From: Lutraria lutraria
Taxonomy: Eukaryota > Mollusca > Bivalvia > Venerida > Mactridae
Reading direction: 5' to 3'
Assembly: GCA_964023205.1 (NCBI GenBank)
Contig: OZ026833.1
Span: 34,698,366 to 34,762,365 of the forward strand
Length of the DNA stretch: 64,000 bases
The position numbers were made by a program, and so were the translations under genes. Within the stretch, counting starts at the first letter, position 1, and each line of letters opens with the position of its first letter. Positions 1-14,671 of the stretch are shown one piece after another. Below the pieces are notes generated by a model that was given only the letters and a program-made list of their open reading frames with translations, was not told the origin of the DNA and made no database searches.

Positions 1-3000
1 TAACGATCATATCCAATCAAGCCTACTGGGTCATGAGTCATTGGACTGGTACGAGGGCCTTTCAACATTGACCGGGATATACAGGAAGACAATGAAACAA
101 ATATCCACTTGGTGTAAGGAACCTAACATGTAGTGTAAACCTATGGACAGCTGACTCTCAGACAAAACCTCAGGCAGACAGATCCGGACTGTGATTAATG
201 CAATTGAATAATGACAGGCATGAAAAAATTGAAAATACATGAACACCTGAATATAAAGGTAAATATATACGACTGTTATAGTATGCTGTTTACTTTTGCT
301 TCTACATACAAATGTTGACTCTTAGTGCAACCTACTCTACAATCATATAAGTATAACACTGTGCAAATTCACTTAACTTTTAATTCATTATGCAGAAATC
401 ACAAATATTTTGTTTCCGTTCAATTTCTGCTTTATCAGACCATTTTTTAAATTTTATAGCAGGAAGAAAATGCTATGCCAGTGCGCTAAAAGTTATCAGT
501 TAAATATAGTCCAAATTAAATTAGGCATGCAGGCCTGATGCAGAAACACCACCTTATAGTGCCCGGTGGTGTTCGACATGTTGTAGCCTCGAGCCTTTAA
601 TCAAGTTTTTGCTGGACATAACACAATCATCCTACATGCACCAGTGTTCAGACAAACACAAAAATCAAACAAATGCACCAAGAGTCACTATCAGAACTTA
701 GCCATACACAAAATGAACTGATTAGGAGATTACTTCCCTTGTTTGCAAATTAGCTTTAATGTGATATATTATCATGTTTACCAGAAGAATTATTTATTTG
801 GTTATTCTTTGTTGTTGTTTTTTAATCACATAATAACAAAATTCTCAGTACTACTAAACTTAAACTTGATAAGAAGTGAAGTTCGACATGCATCTACTGC
901 ATCCAAAGCAGTATAAAATGAAATATATCTTGAAAAGAAACATACAGTCTAACTAAAAACACAGATATATGGATAAGAAAATGATATAGAAATATACTGA
1001 TCTTTCTAGTGTGCTGGATATCAAGGGCATCCACATATCACCATCATCCCATTGTATCCACATCAGTTGACCTCGCAAAAGAGAAAACAGAACTGCTGTT
1101 AGAATGTGATCAAAAGGGGATTAGTAAAGTGACACATCCAATTCGATTCCCAGCCTTTAAAGATAAATATCGATTTTACTCAACATGTTTCACAGGTCAT
1201 CTTTCTTGAGAAGTGTCAGGTAGTACTGGTTAGAATACAGTCCAGGAAAACTGGTTAGCTGAATCCTACTCTCCAATTCAATTAGAAGAGGCATCTTTGT
1301 CCAGATCCAGAGGACAAGTTTATGTGAAGTAAATATATTCAATCATGCATTATGTAACATGCTCAGCGTATCATCAAGTATGACACCATCTGAATTTTCC
1401 ACACTTTCTGAATTACTGGTTCCACCTATCAATATTCATCCTTCGTGAAAGCGTCCACAAACAAACAACTAGTTTGACAAAGATTCCTTACTTTATTCCT
1501 GCAGATGACAACCGCATATACTGTACCGCTATATAACGATCATATCCAATCAAGCCTACTGGGTCATGAGTCATTGGACTGGTACGAGGGCCTTTCAACA
1601 TTGACCGGGATATACAGGAAGACAATGAAACAAATATCCACTTGGTGTAAGGAACCTAACATGTAGTGTAAACCTATGGACAGCTGACTCTCAGACAAAA
1701 CCTCAGGCAGACAGATCCGGACTGTGATTAATGCAATTGAATAATGACAAGCATGAAAAAATTGAAAATACATGAACACCTGAATATAAAGGTAAATATA
1801 TACGACTGTTATAGTATGCTGTTTACTTTTGCTTCTACATACAAATGTTGACTCTTAGTGCAACCTACTATACAATCATATAAGTATAACACTGTGCAAA
1901 TTCACTTAACTTTTAATTCATTATGCAGAAATCACAAATATTTTGTTTCCGTTCAATTTCTGCTTTATCAGACCATTTTTTAAATTTTATAGCAGGAAGA
2001 AAATGCTATGCCAGTGCGCTAAAAGTTATCAGTTAAATATAGTCCAAATTAAATTAGGCATGCAGGCCTGATGCAGAAACACCACCTTATAGTGCCCGGT
2101 GGTGTTCGACATGTTGTAGCCTCGAGCCTTTAATCAAGTTTTTGCTGGACATAACACAATCATCCTACATGCACCAGTGTTCAGACAAACACAAAAATCA
2201 AACAAATGCACCAAGAGTCACTATCAGAACTTAGCCATACACAAAATGAACTGATTAGGAGATTACTTCCCTTGTTTGCAAATTAGCTTTAATGTGATAT
2301 ATTATCATGTTTACCAGAAGAATTATTTATTTGGTTATTCTTTGTTGTTGTTTTTTAATCACATAATAACAAAATTCTCAGTACTACTAAACTTAAACTT
2401 GATAAGAAGTGAAGTTCGACATGCATCTACTGCATCCAAAGCAGTATAAAATGAAATATATCTTGAAAAGAAACATACAGTCTAACTAAAAACACAGATA
2501 TATGGATAAGAAAATGATATAGAAATATACTGATCTTTCTAGTGTGCTGGATATCAAGGGCATCCACATATCACCATCATCCCATTGTATCCACAGCAGT
2601 TGACCTCGCAAAAGAGAAAACAGAACTGCTGTTAGAATGTGATCAAAAGGGGATTAGTAAAGTGACACATCCAATTCGATTCCCAGCCTTTAAAGATAAA
2701 TATCGATTTTACTCAACATGTTTCACAGGTCATCTTTCTTGAGAAGTGTCAGGTAGTACTGGTTAGAATACAGTCCAGGAAAACTGGTTAGCTGAATCCT
2801 ACTCTCCAATTCAATTAGAAGAGGCATCTTTGTCCAGATCCAGAGGACAAGTTTATGTGAAGTAAATATATTCAATCATGCATTATGTAACATGCTCAGC
2901 GTATCATCAAGTATGACACCATCTGAATTTTCCACACTTTCTGAATTACTGGTTCCACCTATCAATATTCATCCTTCGTGAAAGCGTCCACAAACAAACA

Positions 3001-6000
3001 ACTAGTTTGACAAAGATTCCTTACTTTATTCCTGCAGATGACAACCGCATATACTGTACCGCTATATAACGATCATATCCAATCAAGCCTACTGGGTCAT
3101 GAGTCATTGGACTGGTACGAGGGCCTTTCAACATTGACCGGGATATACAGGAAGACAATGAAACAAATATCCACTTGGTGTAAGGAACCTAACATGTAGT
3201 GTAAACCTATGGACAGCTGACTCTCAGACAAAACCTCAGGCAGACAGATCCGGACTGTGATTAATGCAATTGAATAATGACAAGCATGAAAAAATTGAAA
3301 ATACATGAACACCTGAATATAAAGGTAAATATATACGACTGTTATAGTATGCTGTTTACTTTTGCTTCTACATACAAATGTTGACTCTTAGTGCAACCTA
3401 CTATACAATCATATAAGTATAACACTGTGCAAATTCACTTAACTTTTAATTCATTATGCAGAAATCACAAATATTTTGTTTCCGTTCAATTTCTGCTTTA
3501 TCAGACCATTTTTTAAATTTTATAGCAGGAAGAAAATGCTATGCCAGTGCGCTAAAAGTTATCAGTTAAATATAGTCCAAATTAAATTAGGCATGCAGGC
3601 CTGATGCAGAAACACCACCTTATAGTGCCCGGTGGTGTTCGACATGTTGTAGCCTCGAGCCTTTAATCAAGTTTTTGCTGGACATAACACAATCATCCTA
3701 CATGCACCAGTGTTCAGACAAACACAAAAATCAAACAAATGCACCAAGAGTCACTATCAGAACTTAGCCATACAAAAAATGAACTGATTAGGAGATTACT
3801 TCCCTTGTTTGCAAATTAGCTTTAATGTGATATATTATCATGTTTACCAGAAGAATTATTTATTTGGTTATTCTTTGTTGTTGTTTTTTAATCACATAAT
3901 AACAAAATTCTCAGTACTACTAAACTTAAACTTGATAAGAAGTGAAGTTCGACATGCATCTACTGCATCCAAAGCAGTATAAAATGAAATATATCTTGAA
4001 AAGAAACATACAGTCTAACTAAAAACACAGATATATGGATAAGAAAATGATATAGAAATATACTGATCTTTCTAGTGTGCTGGATATCAAGGGCATCCAC
4101 ATATCACCATCATCCCATTGTATCCACAGCAGTTGACCTCGCAAAAGAGAAAACAGAACTGCTGTTAGAATGTGATCAAAAGGGGATTAGTAAAGTGACA
4201 CATCCAATTCGATTCCCAGCCTTTAAAGATAAATATCGATTTTACTCAACATGTTTCACAGGTCATCTTTCTTGAGAAGTGTCAGGTAGTACTGGTTAGA
4301 ATACAGTCCAGGAAAACTGGTTAGCTGAATCCTACTCTCCAATTCAATTAGAAGAGGCATCTTTGTCCAGATCCAGAGGACAAGTTTATGTGAAGTAAAT
4401 ATATTCAATCATGCATTATGTAACATGCTCAGCGTATCATCAAGTATGACACCATCTGAATTTTCCACACTTTCTGAATTACTGGTTCCACCTATCAATA
4501 TTCATCCTTCGTGAAAGCGTCCACAAACAAACAACTAGTTTGACAAAGATTCCTTACTTTATTCCTGCAGATGACAACCGCATATACTGTACCGCTATAT
4601 AACGATCATATCCAATCAAGCCTACTGGGTCATGAGTCATTGGACTGGTACGAGGGCCTTTCAACATTGACCGGGATATACAGGAAGACAATGAAACAAA
4701 TATCCACTTGGTGTAAGGAACCTAACATGTAGTGTAAACCTATGGACAGCTGACTCTCAGACAAAACCTCAGGCAGACAGATCCGGACTGTGATTAATGC
4801 AATTGAATAATGACAAGCATGAAAAAATTGAAAATACATGAACACCTGAATATAAAGGTAAATATATACGACTGTTATAGTATGCTGTTTTCTTTTGCTT
4901 CTACATACAAATGTTGACTCTTAGTGCAACCTACTCTACAATCATATAAGTATAACACTGTGCAAATTCACTTAACTTTTAATTCATTATGCAGAAATCA
5001 CAAATATTTTGTTTCCGTTCAATTTCTGCTTTATCAGACCATTTTTTAAATTTTATAGCAGGAAGAAAATGCTATGCCAGTGCGCTAAAAGTTATCAGTT
5101 AAATATAGTCCAAATTAAATTAGGCATGCAGGCCTGATGCAGAAACACCACCTTATAGTGCCCGGTGGTGTTCGACATGTTGTAGCCTCGAGCCTTTAAT
5201 CAAGTTTTTGCTGGACATAACACAATCATCCTACATGCACCAGTGTTCAGACAAACACAAAAATCAAACAAATGCACCAAGAGTCACTATCAGAACTTAG
5301 CCATACACAAAATGAACTGATTAGGAGATTACTTCCCTTGTTTGCAAATTAGCTTTAATGTGATATATTATCATGTTTACCAGAAGAATTATTTATTTGG
5401 TTATTCTTTGTTGTTGTTTTTTAATCACATAATAACAAAATTCTCAGTACTACTAAACTTAAACTTGATAAGAAGTGAAGTTCGACATGCATCTACTGCA
5501 TCCAAAGCAGTATAAAATGAAATATATCTTGAAAAGAAACATACAGTCTAACTAAAAACACAGATATATGGATAAGAAAATGATATAGAAATATACTGAT
5601 CTTTCTAGTGTGCTGGATATCAAGGGCATCCACATATCACCATCATCCCATTGTATCCACAGCAGTTGACCTCGCAAAAGAGAAAACAGAACTGCTGTTA
5701 GAATGTGATCAAAAGGGGATTAGTAAAGTGACACATCCAATTCGATTCCCAGCCTTTAAAGATAAATATCGATTTTACTCAACATGTTTCACAGGTCATC
5801 TTTCTTGAGAAGTGTCAGGTAGTACTGGTTAGAATACAGTCCAGGAAAACTGGTTAGCTGAATCCTACTCTCCAATTCAATTAGAAGAGGCATCTTTGTC
5901 CAGATCCAGAGGACAAGTTTATGTGAAGTAAATATATTCAATCATGCATTATGTAACATGCTCAGCGTATCATCAAGTATGACACCATCTGAATTTTCCA

Positions 6001-7245
6001 CACTTTCTGAATTACTGGTTCCACCTATCAATATTCATCCTTCGTGAAAGCGTCCACAAACAAACAACTAGTTTGACAAAGATTCCTTACTTTATTCCTG
6101 CAGATGACAACCGCATATACTGTACCGCTATATAACGATCATATCCAATCAAGCCTACTGGGTCATGAGTCATTGGACTGGTACGAGGGCCTTTCAACAT
6201 TGACCGGGATATACAGGAAGACAATGAAACAAATATCCACTTGGTGTAAGGAACCTAACATGTAGTGTAAACCTATGGACAGCTGACTCTCAGACAAAAC
6301 CTCAGGCAGACAGATCCGGACTGTGATTAATGCAATTGAATAATGACAAGCATGAAAAAATTGAAAATACATGAACACCTGAATATAAAGGTAAATATAT
6401 ACGACTGTTATAGTATGCTGTTTACTTTTGCTTCTACATACAAATGTTGACTCTTAGTGCAACCTACTCTACAATCATATAAGTATAACACTGTGCAAAT
6501 TCACTTAAATTTTAATTCATTATGCAGAAATCACAAATATTTTGTTTCCATTCAATTTCTGCTTTATCAGACCATTTTTTAAATTTTATAGCAGGAAGAA
6601 AATGCTATGCCAGTGCGCTAAAAGTTATCAGTTAAATATAGTCCAAATTAAATTAGGCATGCAGGCCTGATGCAGAAACACCACCTTATAGTGCCCGGTG
6701 GCGTTCGACATGTTGTAGCCTCGAGCCTTTAATCAAGTTTTTGCTGGACATAACACAATCATCCTACATGCACCAGTGTTCAGACAAACACAAAAATCAA
6801 ACAAATGCACCAAGAGTCACTATCAGAACTTAGCCATACACAAAATGAACTGATTAGGAGATTACTTCCCTTGTTTGCAAATTAGCTTTAATGTGATATA
6901 TTATCATGTTTACCAGAAGAATTATTTATTTGGTTATTCTTTGTTGTTGTTTTTTAATCACATAATAACAAAATTCTCAGTACTACTAAACTTAAACTTG
7001 ATAAGAAGTGAAGTTCGACATGCATCTACTGCATCCAAACCAGTACAAAATGAAATATATCTGAAAAAGAAGCATACAGTCTAACTAAAACACATAAGAT
7101 ATATGGATGACAAAATGAGATAGAAATATACTGATCTTTCTAGTGTGCTGGATATCAAGGGCATCCACATATCACCATCATCCCATTGTATCCACATCAG
7201 TTGACCTGCAAAAACAGAAAACAGAAGAGCAGTTAGAATGTGATA
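1..7245. repeat. 1,533-bp satellite array, about 4.7 copies
   Basis: Unit starts recur at 1, 1534, 3067, 4600 and 6133, exactly 1,533 bp apart with no length change, and only scattered substitutions separate the copies. For example, CACATCAG near 1060 and 7190 reads CACAGCAG in the middle copies. The last copy is clearly more diverged from about 7030 onward, as expected at the edge of an array homogenised by unequal exchange. The 71-aa and 66-aa open frames repeated in each unit lack any recognisable domain and are probably chance. No terminal inverted repeats or transposase were seen in the unit. Confidence 0.95.
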
Positions 7246-7259
7246 AAAGACGACAAATA

Positions 7260-7408
7260 CAGTAAAACCTTATGTATTCGACAATAATTTTCGGGGGCCG
7301 TGCATAATCAAAATGAGATCAACGGTCATGATTACCACTCTATATATATTTATATATATTCGAAAGCATTGATTATCCAAATGAAATTGTACAATCGGTG
7401 TTTTACAG
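7260..7408. mobile_element. Short MITE-like element inserted in the last satellite copy
   Basis: The ends read CAGTAAAACC and GGTGTTTTACAG, imperfect inverted repeats flanked by TA on both sides. This 149-bp segment interrupts satellite sequence, which resumes as a fragment after about 7471. TA duplication and CAGT-type ends suit a non-autonomous pogo/Tc1-group element. It has no coding capacity. Confidence 0.5.
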
Positions 7409-7425
7409 TACTTGTTATTATTAGG

Positions 7426-7510
7426 GGAACTAGGCAGTCATAAAGTTTACAGCAATATCTGCCTAGTTCCATATCAATATTCATCCTAAGTGAAAGCCTC
7501 CACAAACAAC
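7426..7510. repeat. 12-bp perfect inverted repeat plus satellite remnant
   Basis: GGAACTAGGCAG at 7426-7437 is the exact reverse complement of 7459-7470, with a 21-nt loop. Directly after it (7471-7510) comes a diverged piece of the 1,533-bp unit (ATATCAATATTCATCC and CACAAACAA). The hairpin therefore sits at a rearranged edge of the array. Confidence 0.6.
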
Positions 7511-9624
7511 AAATTTAATAATTAAGTAACAAGTAGAAGAACCTAAATTCTTTGAAAAACAGACGAGCTAAAAAGTAAAATGGACAGAAAAGTCAATATC
7601 CAGGTGTCTGTAGGTATCATTTCTTAATTTAAGTGTTTTAAATGTTTTACGAATATAAAAAATACATAAATAATAACAGTTAATACTACTTATGCATGAC
7701 TTACTAGTATGATATTCATAATTTGTGTACTTATTAGAAACATATGTCCTACTAAATTATTCTAATCATTAATGTTACTTAATACTATATTTTCATTATA
7801 ATACCAAAGAAAAAGACAAATATACAAATCAATATTCACGTCAAAAGTAGATTCTATATATTATTGTCAATTCATTTCGGTGCAGATTTCTTTTAAAAAA
7901 TGCTACTCTTTTTTTAAACAGGTGTAGTCACATTGCTACAGAAATGATCTGCAAAAATAGTTCTCAAATTGACCTAGAATAAGCGAGATGCAGGTTATCC
8001 CTCATTTATTTCTTTTAACCAAAATGTAATCAAATAAAGCAGATACTATTAATGAATATTAATATTAATGAATATTTAGTTTCGGTTACAATGGCTGAAT
8101 ATTATAAGGTTCACATACACTGTACGTCATTCCTTCTGCATTATCCTCTTTTTCATTCACACAATGGTCTTGAGGCTTGTGAAGCTCACACCAATCTTGC
8201 ATATGATGACAACCTTACAAGGTAAAACAATAAACAGATGAACTTTCAGCAATGGAAAACTATTCTTACAATATTTTTTTAAGAGAAATCTGACCACGAA
8301 TTCTGGTATTAATAAAATCATAAAGTTTCCTGTCAATGTTGTTAAAATAAGACCATTTTAAACAGACAACGCTTAAAGAATACTTTTAATGGCTCACAAA
8401 TACAATTAAGTAATATCATTTTCATCTACATACATAACTACTATCAAAAGTCAATCTCTGACTACTATACTGATAGGTTAGATCTCAGAAAGTAATGTCA
8501 TTCGTGGGCCTGATTTAAATACATATACACTTGCTTTACAACCAAAACACATCTATCCCACTAATCTGACCCTATCAATGTAACACACAATTAAATTACA
8601 AAAATTGTAAGTTAAATTGCCTTTAACTATGAAAATGATTAGATAAACCTAATAATACGTGAACGGGTAGAAAATGAATTTTACAAGCTTATTCACAACC
8701 TGATCAGTAATACAATACACATACAAATATAAAAACGAGCATTTGTAGTTGTTGTTTTTCAATATTTTTTAGGGAAAACGAAATAAATGTCACAAATAAT
8801 TATTACATACCACGTTCGTTGAAATACGGAACACATATTTCCTTATAAAACAAAACCCAACGTCTGTTCCTTGTGTTTTTTGGGCTCTAATGCGGTTACC
8901 CGCGAAAAATATTTCATGATTCACTCAAGCTTTTCTAGAAATATCATTGGTCGATGCAGAAATTTCTTTATCCCTATTTGGTATTGTAAAACGCCCACCC
9001 AGAAGCACGTGTTTCAGATAAACCGTTTCGTTTTCGTGTAGAGACAAGTCTACACGGATTTATCATAGCCTAGGGCACCTATTATTTGTGAGATTGAAAC
9101 TACAATAATTACAACAATATAACAACTATAAAATGCATACTTATCTACCCATATAAATTACAAAAAAAAATCACAGCAATATAACTTTCAATAACCCAGC
9201 TCTATTGTTTATTAATTATTACCTTGGCAACGAAATCAAATAATTATGCATCCGCAATTCAAGTAACTAGTTTACCAACTTGACAAGAAAAAAACGATGG
9301 TAAGGGACGGACCGTCCATTTTTCGGAAATGGATGTAAACGACAAGACATACACAAATTAGTAAATTAAACACTCGAACATTTCGTGAATCGGGAATTCT
9401 TGCTCTCTATGTCTCAGTCCACATGAATAAAATTACGATATGCCTTTGACAGCACTGAAGTCAGTATAATCATGGTTCAGTTTGTAAGAAATGTATTACT
9501 CATGCAGACCTCACATCAGTGAATAGTGATAGACAGTGATATCATGAAAGATGACTGGTGCATTAGGCCTAAAAAGGTTTGTTTCCGGTTACCAGACCTA
9601 CCGTAATTTTCCCCGCGACCCTGG
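7511..9624. other. AT-rich spacer, no gene seen
   Basis: No open frame with protein-like composition, no RNA gene and no obvious tandem repeat is visible here. The segment is AT-rich with short homopolymer runs. Confidence 0.6.
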
Positions 9625-10808
9625 TGCCGTATCTATAAAGCTTCTTAACTTAAGATTTTCTTAAATTTTGACTTAAATACACGAAATCTGTTCATTTTGC
9701 TCTTAAATTTGAGAAATATCTTAAGTCATATTTATAAATGATCTTAACTCTATTTTTAACTTAAATATCGACTTATTTTAAGATAGCTAAAAGGTATCTT
9801 AAATGTTTTAAGAAATTCTTAAAGCATGCACATTTTGTTTACCGAATCACCAACAGGACAGAAACAAAATACTATTAGCTAAAGTAATAGAGGGAACTAG
9901 GTTCTATATTGCACTTTATTGATAAGCCTTTCTATTTGTTATTTATCACCAATGTTTCGAAGAAATCAATATTGTTAGGACTGATTCTACTGCAGTTATT
10001 CATATCCAAGTCATTACCTATAAATTCTAATAATAATTCTCGCCTAAATGTGTAAATACCATGCGTAATTCCATCTTATTTTATTACGTTCGATTCTTTT
10101 ATTACAAGTACCTTGACTTACATTTGGACCGGAATAACTGGCGAACCCTATAGGGGTCCTTTCAAGACAAAGCTAGTCCATACATACGCTATCTCAATAT
10201 TTCCATCTACTGATGTACATACTCACATACCAAATTTCATCACCATATTTTGACTTTTCTGTTTCCGAAGCAAAAACAATTTTGACCAAGGAGTGAAAAA
10301 AAACAAGTTATTTTCTAGGTAAATAAGAATTCCGGGTGCATGCCCCCGGATCTCCCTAGAGTGACCCTGGGGCTGGACCTCCCTAGAGTACCCCGGCTTA
10401 AATTTGTATCTGGCTACGCCACTGTATACATGTATATACGACTCATTGGTGAAATTATGACACTGTCATTATCAACAACATCACTACTCAGTAATATGAT
10501 AGAACATTTGTGAACTTTAACACGCATTTTGCATGATAAAGTAGATATAAAATGCTGAATTGATAATTGATTTATTTATCTTATATTTTCACAGATGTGC
10601 GGGCGCGAGCGTGATAGAAATCAATTCGGTTCTATTTTTAGGAGGGAAAACCCCGGATTTCCGTAGCAACGCCATCTTAACATATCTTCCAGATTAAGAA
10701 TTTTCTTAACTAAAAAGTTCTTAAGTGCGTTCATAAATATCACTTATCTTAAGATAAATATATTTCTTAGCTTAGCTAATTTTGACCGAATTTAAGAAAT
10801 ACGGGCCC
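9625..10808. mobile_element. Non-coding inverted-repeat (MITE-like) element, long copy
   Basis: The left end reads TGCCGTATCTATAAAGC followed by many CTTAA/TTAAG blocks. The right end is a run of TTCTTAA blocks closing with AAGAAATACGGGCCC, so the termini are inverted. The first 300 bp are strongly similar to the copy starting at 11011, including a shared stretch with ACCGAATCACCAACAGGACAG. The middle (about 10120-10660) is absent from the shorter copy and may be a later insertion or a deletion in the other copy. No transposase frame is present. Confidence 0.6.
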
Positions 10809-11010
10809 TGGACCTTTCATTGAGCTGGAGGAACAGTGCATCAATTTTCTCACATTTTCCACACGCTTTTAATACCTATCTATCAATCCTGTTTTTAATG
10901 AGCATTAACTAGAAACAATATAATAGTTTACGTTTTATTTAACGATAAGACCGTCGCAAAAGTGTTACATAATCTTGAGAATTACAACCGAACTTAACGT
11001 TAATATTCTG

Positions 11011-11542
11011 GGGCCGTATTTATAAAACTTCTTAATTTAAGATTTTCTTATTTTTTTACTGAAATTCCTGAAAGAAATCTGATCCTTTTGTACTTAAATT
11101 TGAGAAATATCTTAAGTCTTATTTATAAATGATCATAGCTTTATTTTCAGGCAACTTAAATATCGACTTATTTTAAGATACTAGTAGCTAAAAGGTTATC
11201 TTAAATCTATTTTGTTTACCGAATCACCAACAGGACAGAAACAAGATATACTGAGGGAGATAGATTCTATATATTGCACATTGTTGATAAGTCTGACAAT
11301 TTCAAAGTATTTGTAACTCATCTCCAATGTTTCGAAGAATTCAATCTTGCTAAAGCCTAAATATCATACTTACAAACGATACAGTGTAAATAACATTAAA
11401 GAAGTTTCGCGACTGCCTATTTTAAAGACATTTCTTTTTAATTAAGATTGTTCTTAACTAAAATATTTCTTAAGCCCGTTCATAAAAATCACTTATACAA
11501 GTATTTAACTTCGCTATGTTGGATGCTTTATAAATACGGGCA
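11011..11542. mobile_element. Non-coding inverted-repeat (MITE-like) element, short copy
   Basis: It begins GGGCCGTATTTATAAA and ends TTTATAAATACGGGC, a clear inverted pair. The interior repeats the CTTAAATTTGAGAAATATC block and the CACCAACAGGACAG block of the copy at 9625. About 530 bp and non-coding. Confidence 0.65.
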
Positions 11543-12180
11543 CTAGTTCATTTAATGATTTAAGTCACCCGTCACATGTTTTTGTTTGTTTCGATAATCT
11601 TTCTAGGAACAGTGAAAGCTTGTGGTATATGTTGTTTGTCTGTACAGAAATCAGTGAGCTTCATCTTTAAATTGATATATGATTCATAACAATCGGTTGA
11701 GTTTAGAGTCAACTGGAACCAGTTTACAGAGTAACTAAACCGTACTTTCTCCTATTTTCTATTTCCAATTGTCAACTGTGTACGTCAATCGTGTATGATT
11801 TCGTTTCTGGTTATACATGTAGTTATAACCAAATCGAACTATGTTGGCAACGAAATAATAAAATTTCAGAATGAACCCCAAACGAAAAATTTATGTTCAA
11901 TCATATTTCGTTCTCAGGCAAATTGTGACGGATGAAATGAAATCTAAATATGGTACAGACAGATAGTGTGTGTGATCTTGCTGGTATAAACTTTCTCGCA
12001 TATCACGAGAAAACCTGCTATTCCTCGTTTAGAGAATGAACAAATAAAAAAGATATGTTTATATAGCAGACGCAAATTACCAAGTATAATACACAATCAA
12101 TGTCACGTGTTTATATCCGTTAAATGTGTTTGTGTGTTTACAGACAGTCAACTATATTAATTGTAAAATAACCATCCTTA
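11543..12180. other. Spacer, no gene seen
   Basis: AT-rich sequence with no protein-like frame. I see nothing to annotate between the MITE-like element and the minisatellite. Confidence 0.5.
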
Positions 12181-14185
12181 AATCCAAACAGCTTGAATCT
12201 CGAACATTCAAACTCTCTGCACTCAAACCCCAGCTCTCAAATCTCACTACTCAAATGCTGACTTAAAATCTCCACACTCAAATTATAGCTCTCAAAACTC
12301 AGCACTCATACCTTAGCTCCCAGATCTTAGCACTCAAATCTCAGTACTCAAATCCTGGCTCTAAACTCTGCACTCAAATCCTAGCTCTCAAATCTCAGCA
12401 CTCATACCTTAGCTCCCAGATCTTAGCACTCAAACCTTGGCTCTCAAATCTCAGTACTCACATCCTGGCTCTAAACTCTGCACTCAAATCCTAGCTCTCA
12501 AATCTCAGCACTCATACCTTAGCTCCCAGATCTTAGCACTCAAATCTTGACTCTCAAATCTCAGTACTCAAATCCTGGCTCTAAACTCTGCACTCAAATC
12601 CTAGCTCTCAAATCTCAGCACTCATACCTTAGCTCCCAGATCTTAGCACTCAAATCTTGGCTCTCAAATCTCAGTACTCAAATCATGGCTCTAAACCATG
12701 CACTCAAATCCTAGCTCTCAAATCTCAGCACTCATACCTTAGCTCCCAGATCTTAGCACTCAAATCCTGGCTCTCAAATCTCAGTACCCAAATCCTGGCT
12801 CTAAACTCTGCACTCAAATCCTAGCTCTCAAATCTCAGCACTCATACCTTAGCTCCCAGATCTTAGCACTCAAATCTTGGCTCTCAAATCTCAGTACTTA
12901 AATTCTGGCTCTAAACTCTGCACTCAAATCCTAGCTCTCAAATCTCAGCACTCATACCTTAGCTCCTAGATCTTAGCACTCAAATCTTGGCTCTCAAATC
13001 TCAGTACTCACATCCTGGCTCTAAACTCTGCACTCAAATCCTAGCTCTCAAATCTCAGCACTCATACCTTAGCTCCCAGATCTTAGCACTCAAATCCCGG
13101 CTCTCAAATCTCAGTACTCAAATCCTGGCTCTAAACTCTGCACTCAAATCCTAGCTCTCAAATCTCAGCACTCATACCTTAGCTCCCAGATCTTAGCACT
13201 CAAATCTTGGCTCTCAAATCTCAGTACTCATACCTTAGCTCCCAGATCTAAGCACTCAAATCTCAGTACTCAAATCATGGCTCTAAACTCTGCACTCAAA
13301 TCCTAGCTCTCAAATCTCAGCACTCATACCTTAGCTCCCAGATCTTAGCACTCAAACCTTGGCTCTCAAATCTCAGTACTCACATCCTGGCTCTAAACTC
13401 TGCACTCAAATCCTCGCTTTCAAATCTCAGCACTCATACCTTAGCTCCCAGATCTTAGCACTCAAATCTTGGCTCTCAAATCTCAGTACTCAAATCCTGG
13501 CTCTAAACTCTGCACTCAAATCCTAGATCTCAAATCTCAGCACTCATACCTTAGCTCCCAGATCTTAGCACTCAAATCTTGGCTCTCAAATCTCAGTACT
13601 CAAATCATGGCTCTAAACCCTGCACTCAAATCCTAGCTCTCAAATCTCAGCACTCATACCTTAGCTCCCAGATCTTAGCACTCAAATCCTGGCTCTCAAA
13701 TCTCAGTACCCAAATCCTGGCTCTAAACTCTGCACTCAAATCCTAGCTCTCAAATCTCAGCACTCATACCTTAGCTCCCAGATCTTAGCACTCAAATCTT
13801 GGCTCCCAAATCTCAGTACTCAAATCCTGGCTCTAAACTCTGCACTCAAATCCTAGCTCTCAAATCTCAGCACTCATACCTTAGCTCCCAGATCTTAGCA
13901 CTCAAATCCTGGCTCTCAAAGCTCAGTACTCAAATCCTGGCTCTGAACTCTGCACTCAAATCTTAGCTCTCAAATCTCAGCACTCATACCTTAGCTCCCA
14001 GATCTTAGCACACAAATCTTGGCTCTCAAATCTCAGCACTCAAATCCTAGCTCTCAAATATCAGCACTCATATTTTAGCTCTCAAATTTCGATACTCGAA
14101 CCCTAGCTCTCAACTTTAAGCATTCAAATCCTGGCTCTCAAATTTTAGTACTGAAATCCTGGCTCTCAAATCTCTACTCAAATGC
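12181..14185. repeat. 110-bp higher-order minisatellite built from 14-bp monomers
   Basis: The block CTCATACCTTAGCTCCCAG recurs at 12401, 12511, 12621, 12731, 12841 and 12951, an exact 110-bp period, and the array continues to about 14185 with decay at both edges. Each 110-bp unit divides into segments of 28, 28, 28 and 26 bp starting CTCTCAAAT, CTCCCAGAT, CTCTCAAAT and CTCTAAACT. Each of these is two variants of a roughly 14-bp monomer close to CTCTCAAATCTCAG. It is non-coding and strongly strand-biased (pyrimidine/A-rich top strand). Confidence 0.93.
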
Positions 14186-14671
14186 CTTTATGTCAGATTG
14201 TACTTGTCTTAGTTAGTATCTTACTAAGGATAGGGTTTTACACTGACTTTAGAACACTCATAAAGCCGACTGTTATATTAAAACATAGCGTCTGATACAA
14301 GAAATTAACCATCCATATATACTGACCAAAAATGAAAACATTATAATTACATAGAATTCAAAAGTACATAATTTTTTTGTTGATCAATTCATATTAGGGA
14401 TATTTCTTCTGTTATCGAAGCTTCAATGTCATATTTTTTATTGTTGTCTCTGCGTAATTAATTGGATCCAAAATCATATATTGCACATTTTTATGAATAA
14501 TTCAGTTTAGGGAGACTGAATGAAAATTTAAAATGATCACACAGCACTTTGAAACAAGAAATTACTGACTGCGCAAAAATCACCAGTTACTAATGTAACA
14601 TTCCGAATGCATTGCAGAATACATCGCATTGAATTTACGTAACGTTGTATGAGCGCGTTAGGAATTCGTTG
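14186..14671. other. Spacer, no gene seen
   Basis: No coding or RNA signal was identified. The stretch just before the transposase relic may hold its eroded 3' end. Confidence 0.4.

Noticed and set aside
31..6378. Repeated 71-aa and 66-aa open frames in the satellite
   Set aside because: They only recur because the DNA repeats. There is no domain, no start context and no sign of protein-level constraint.
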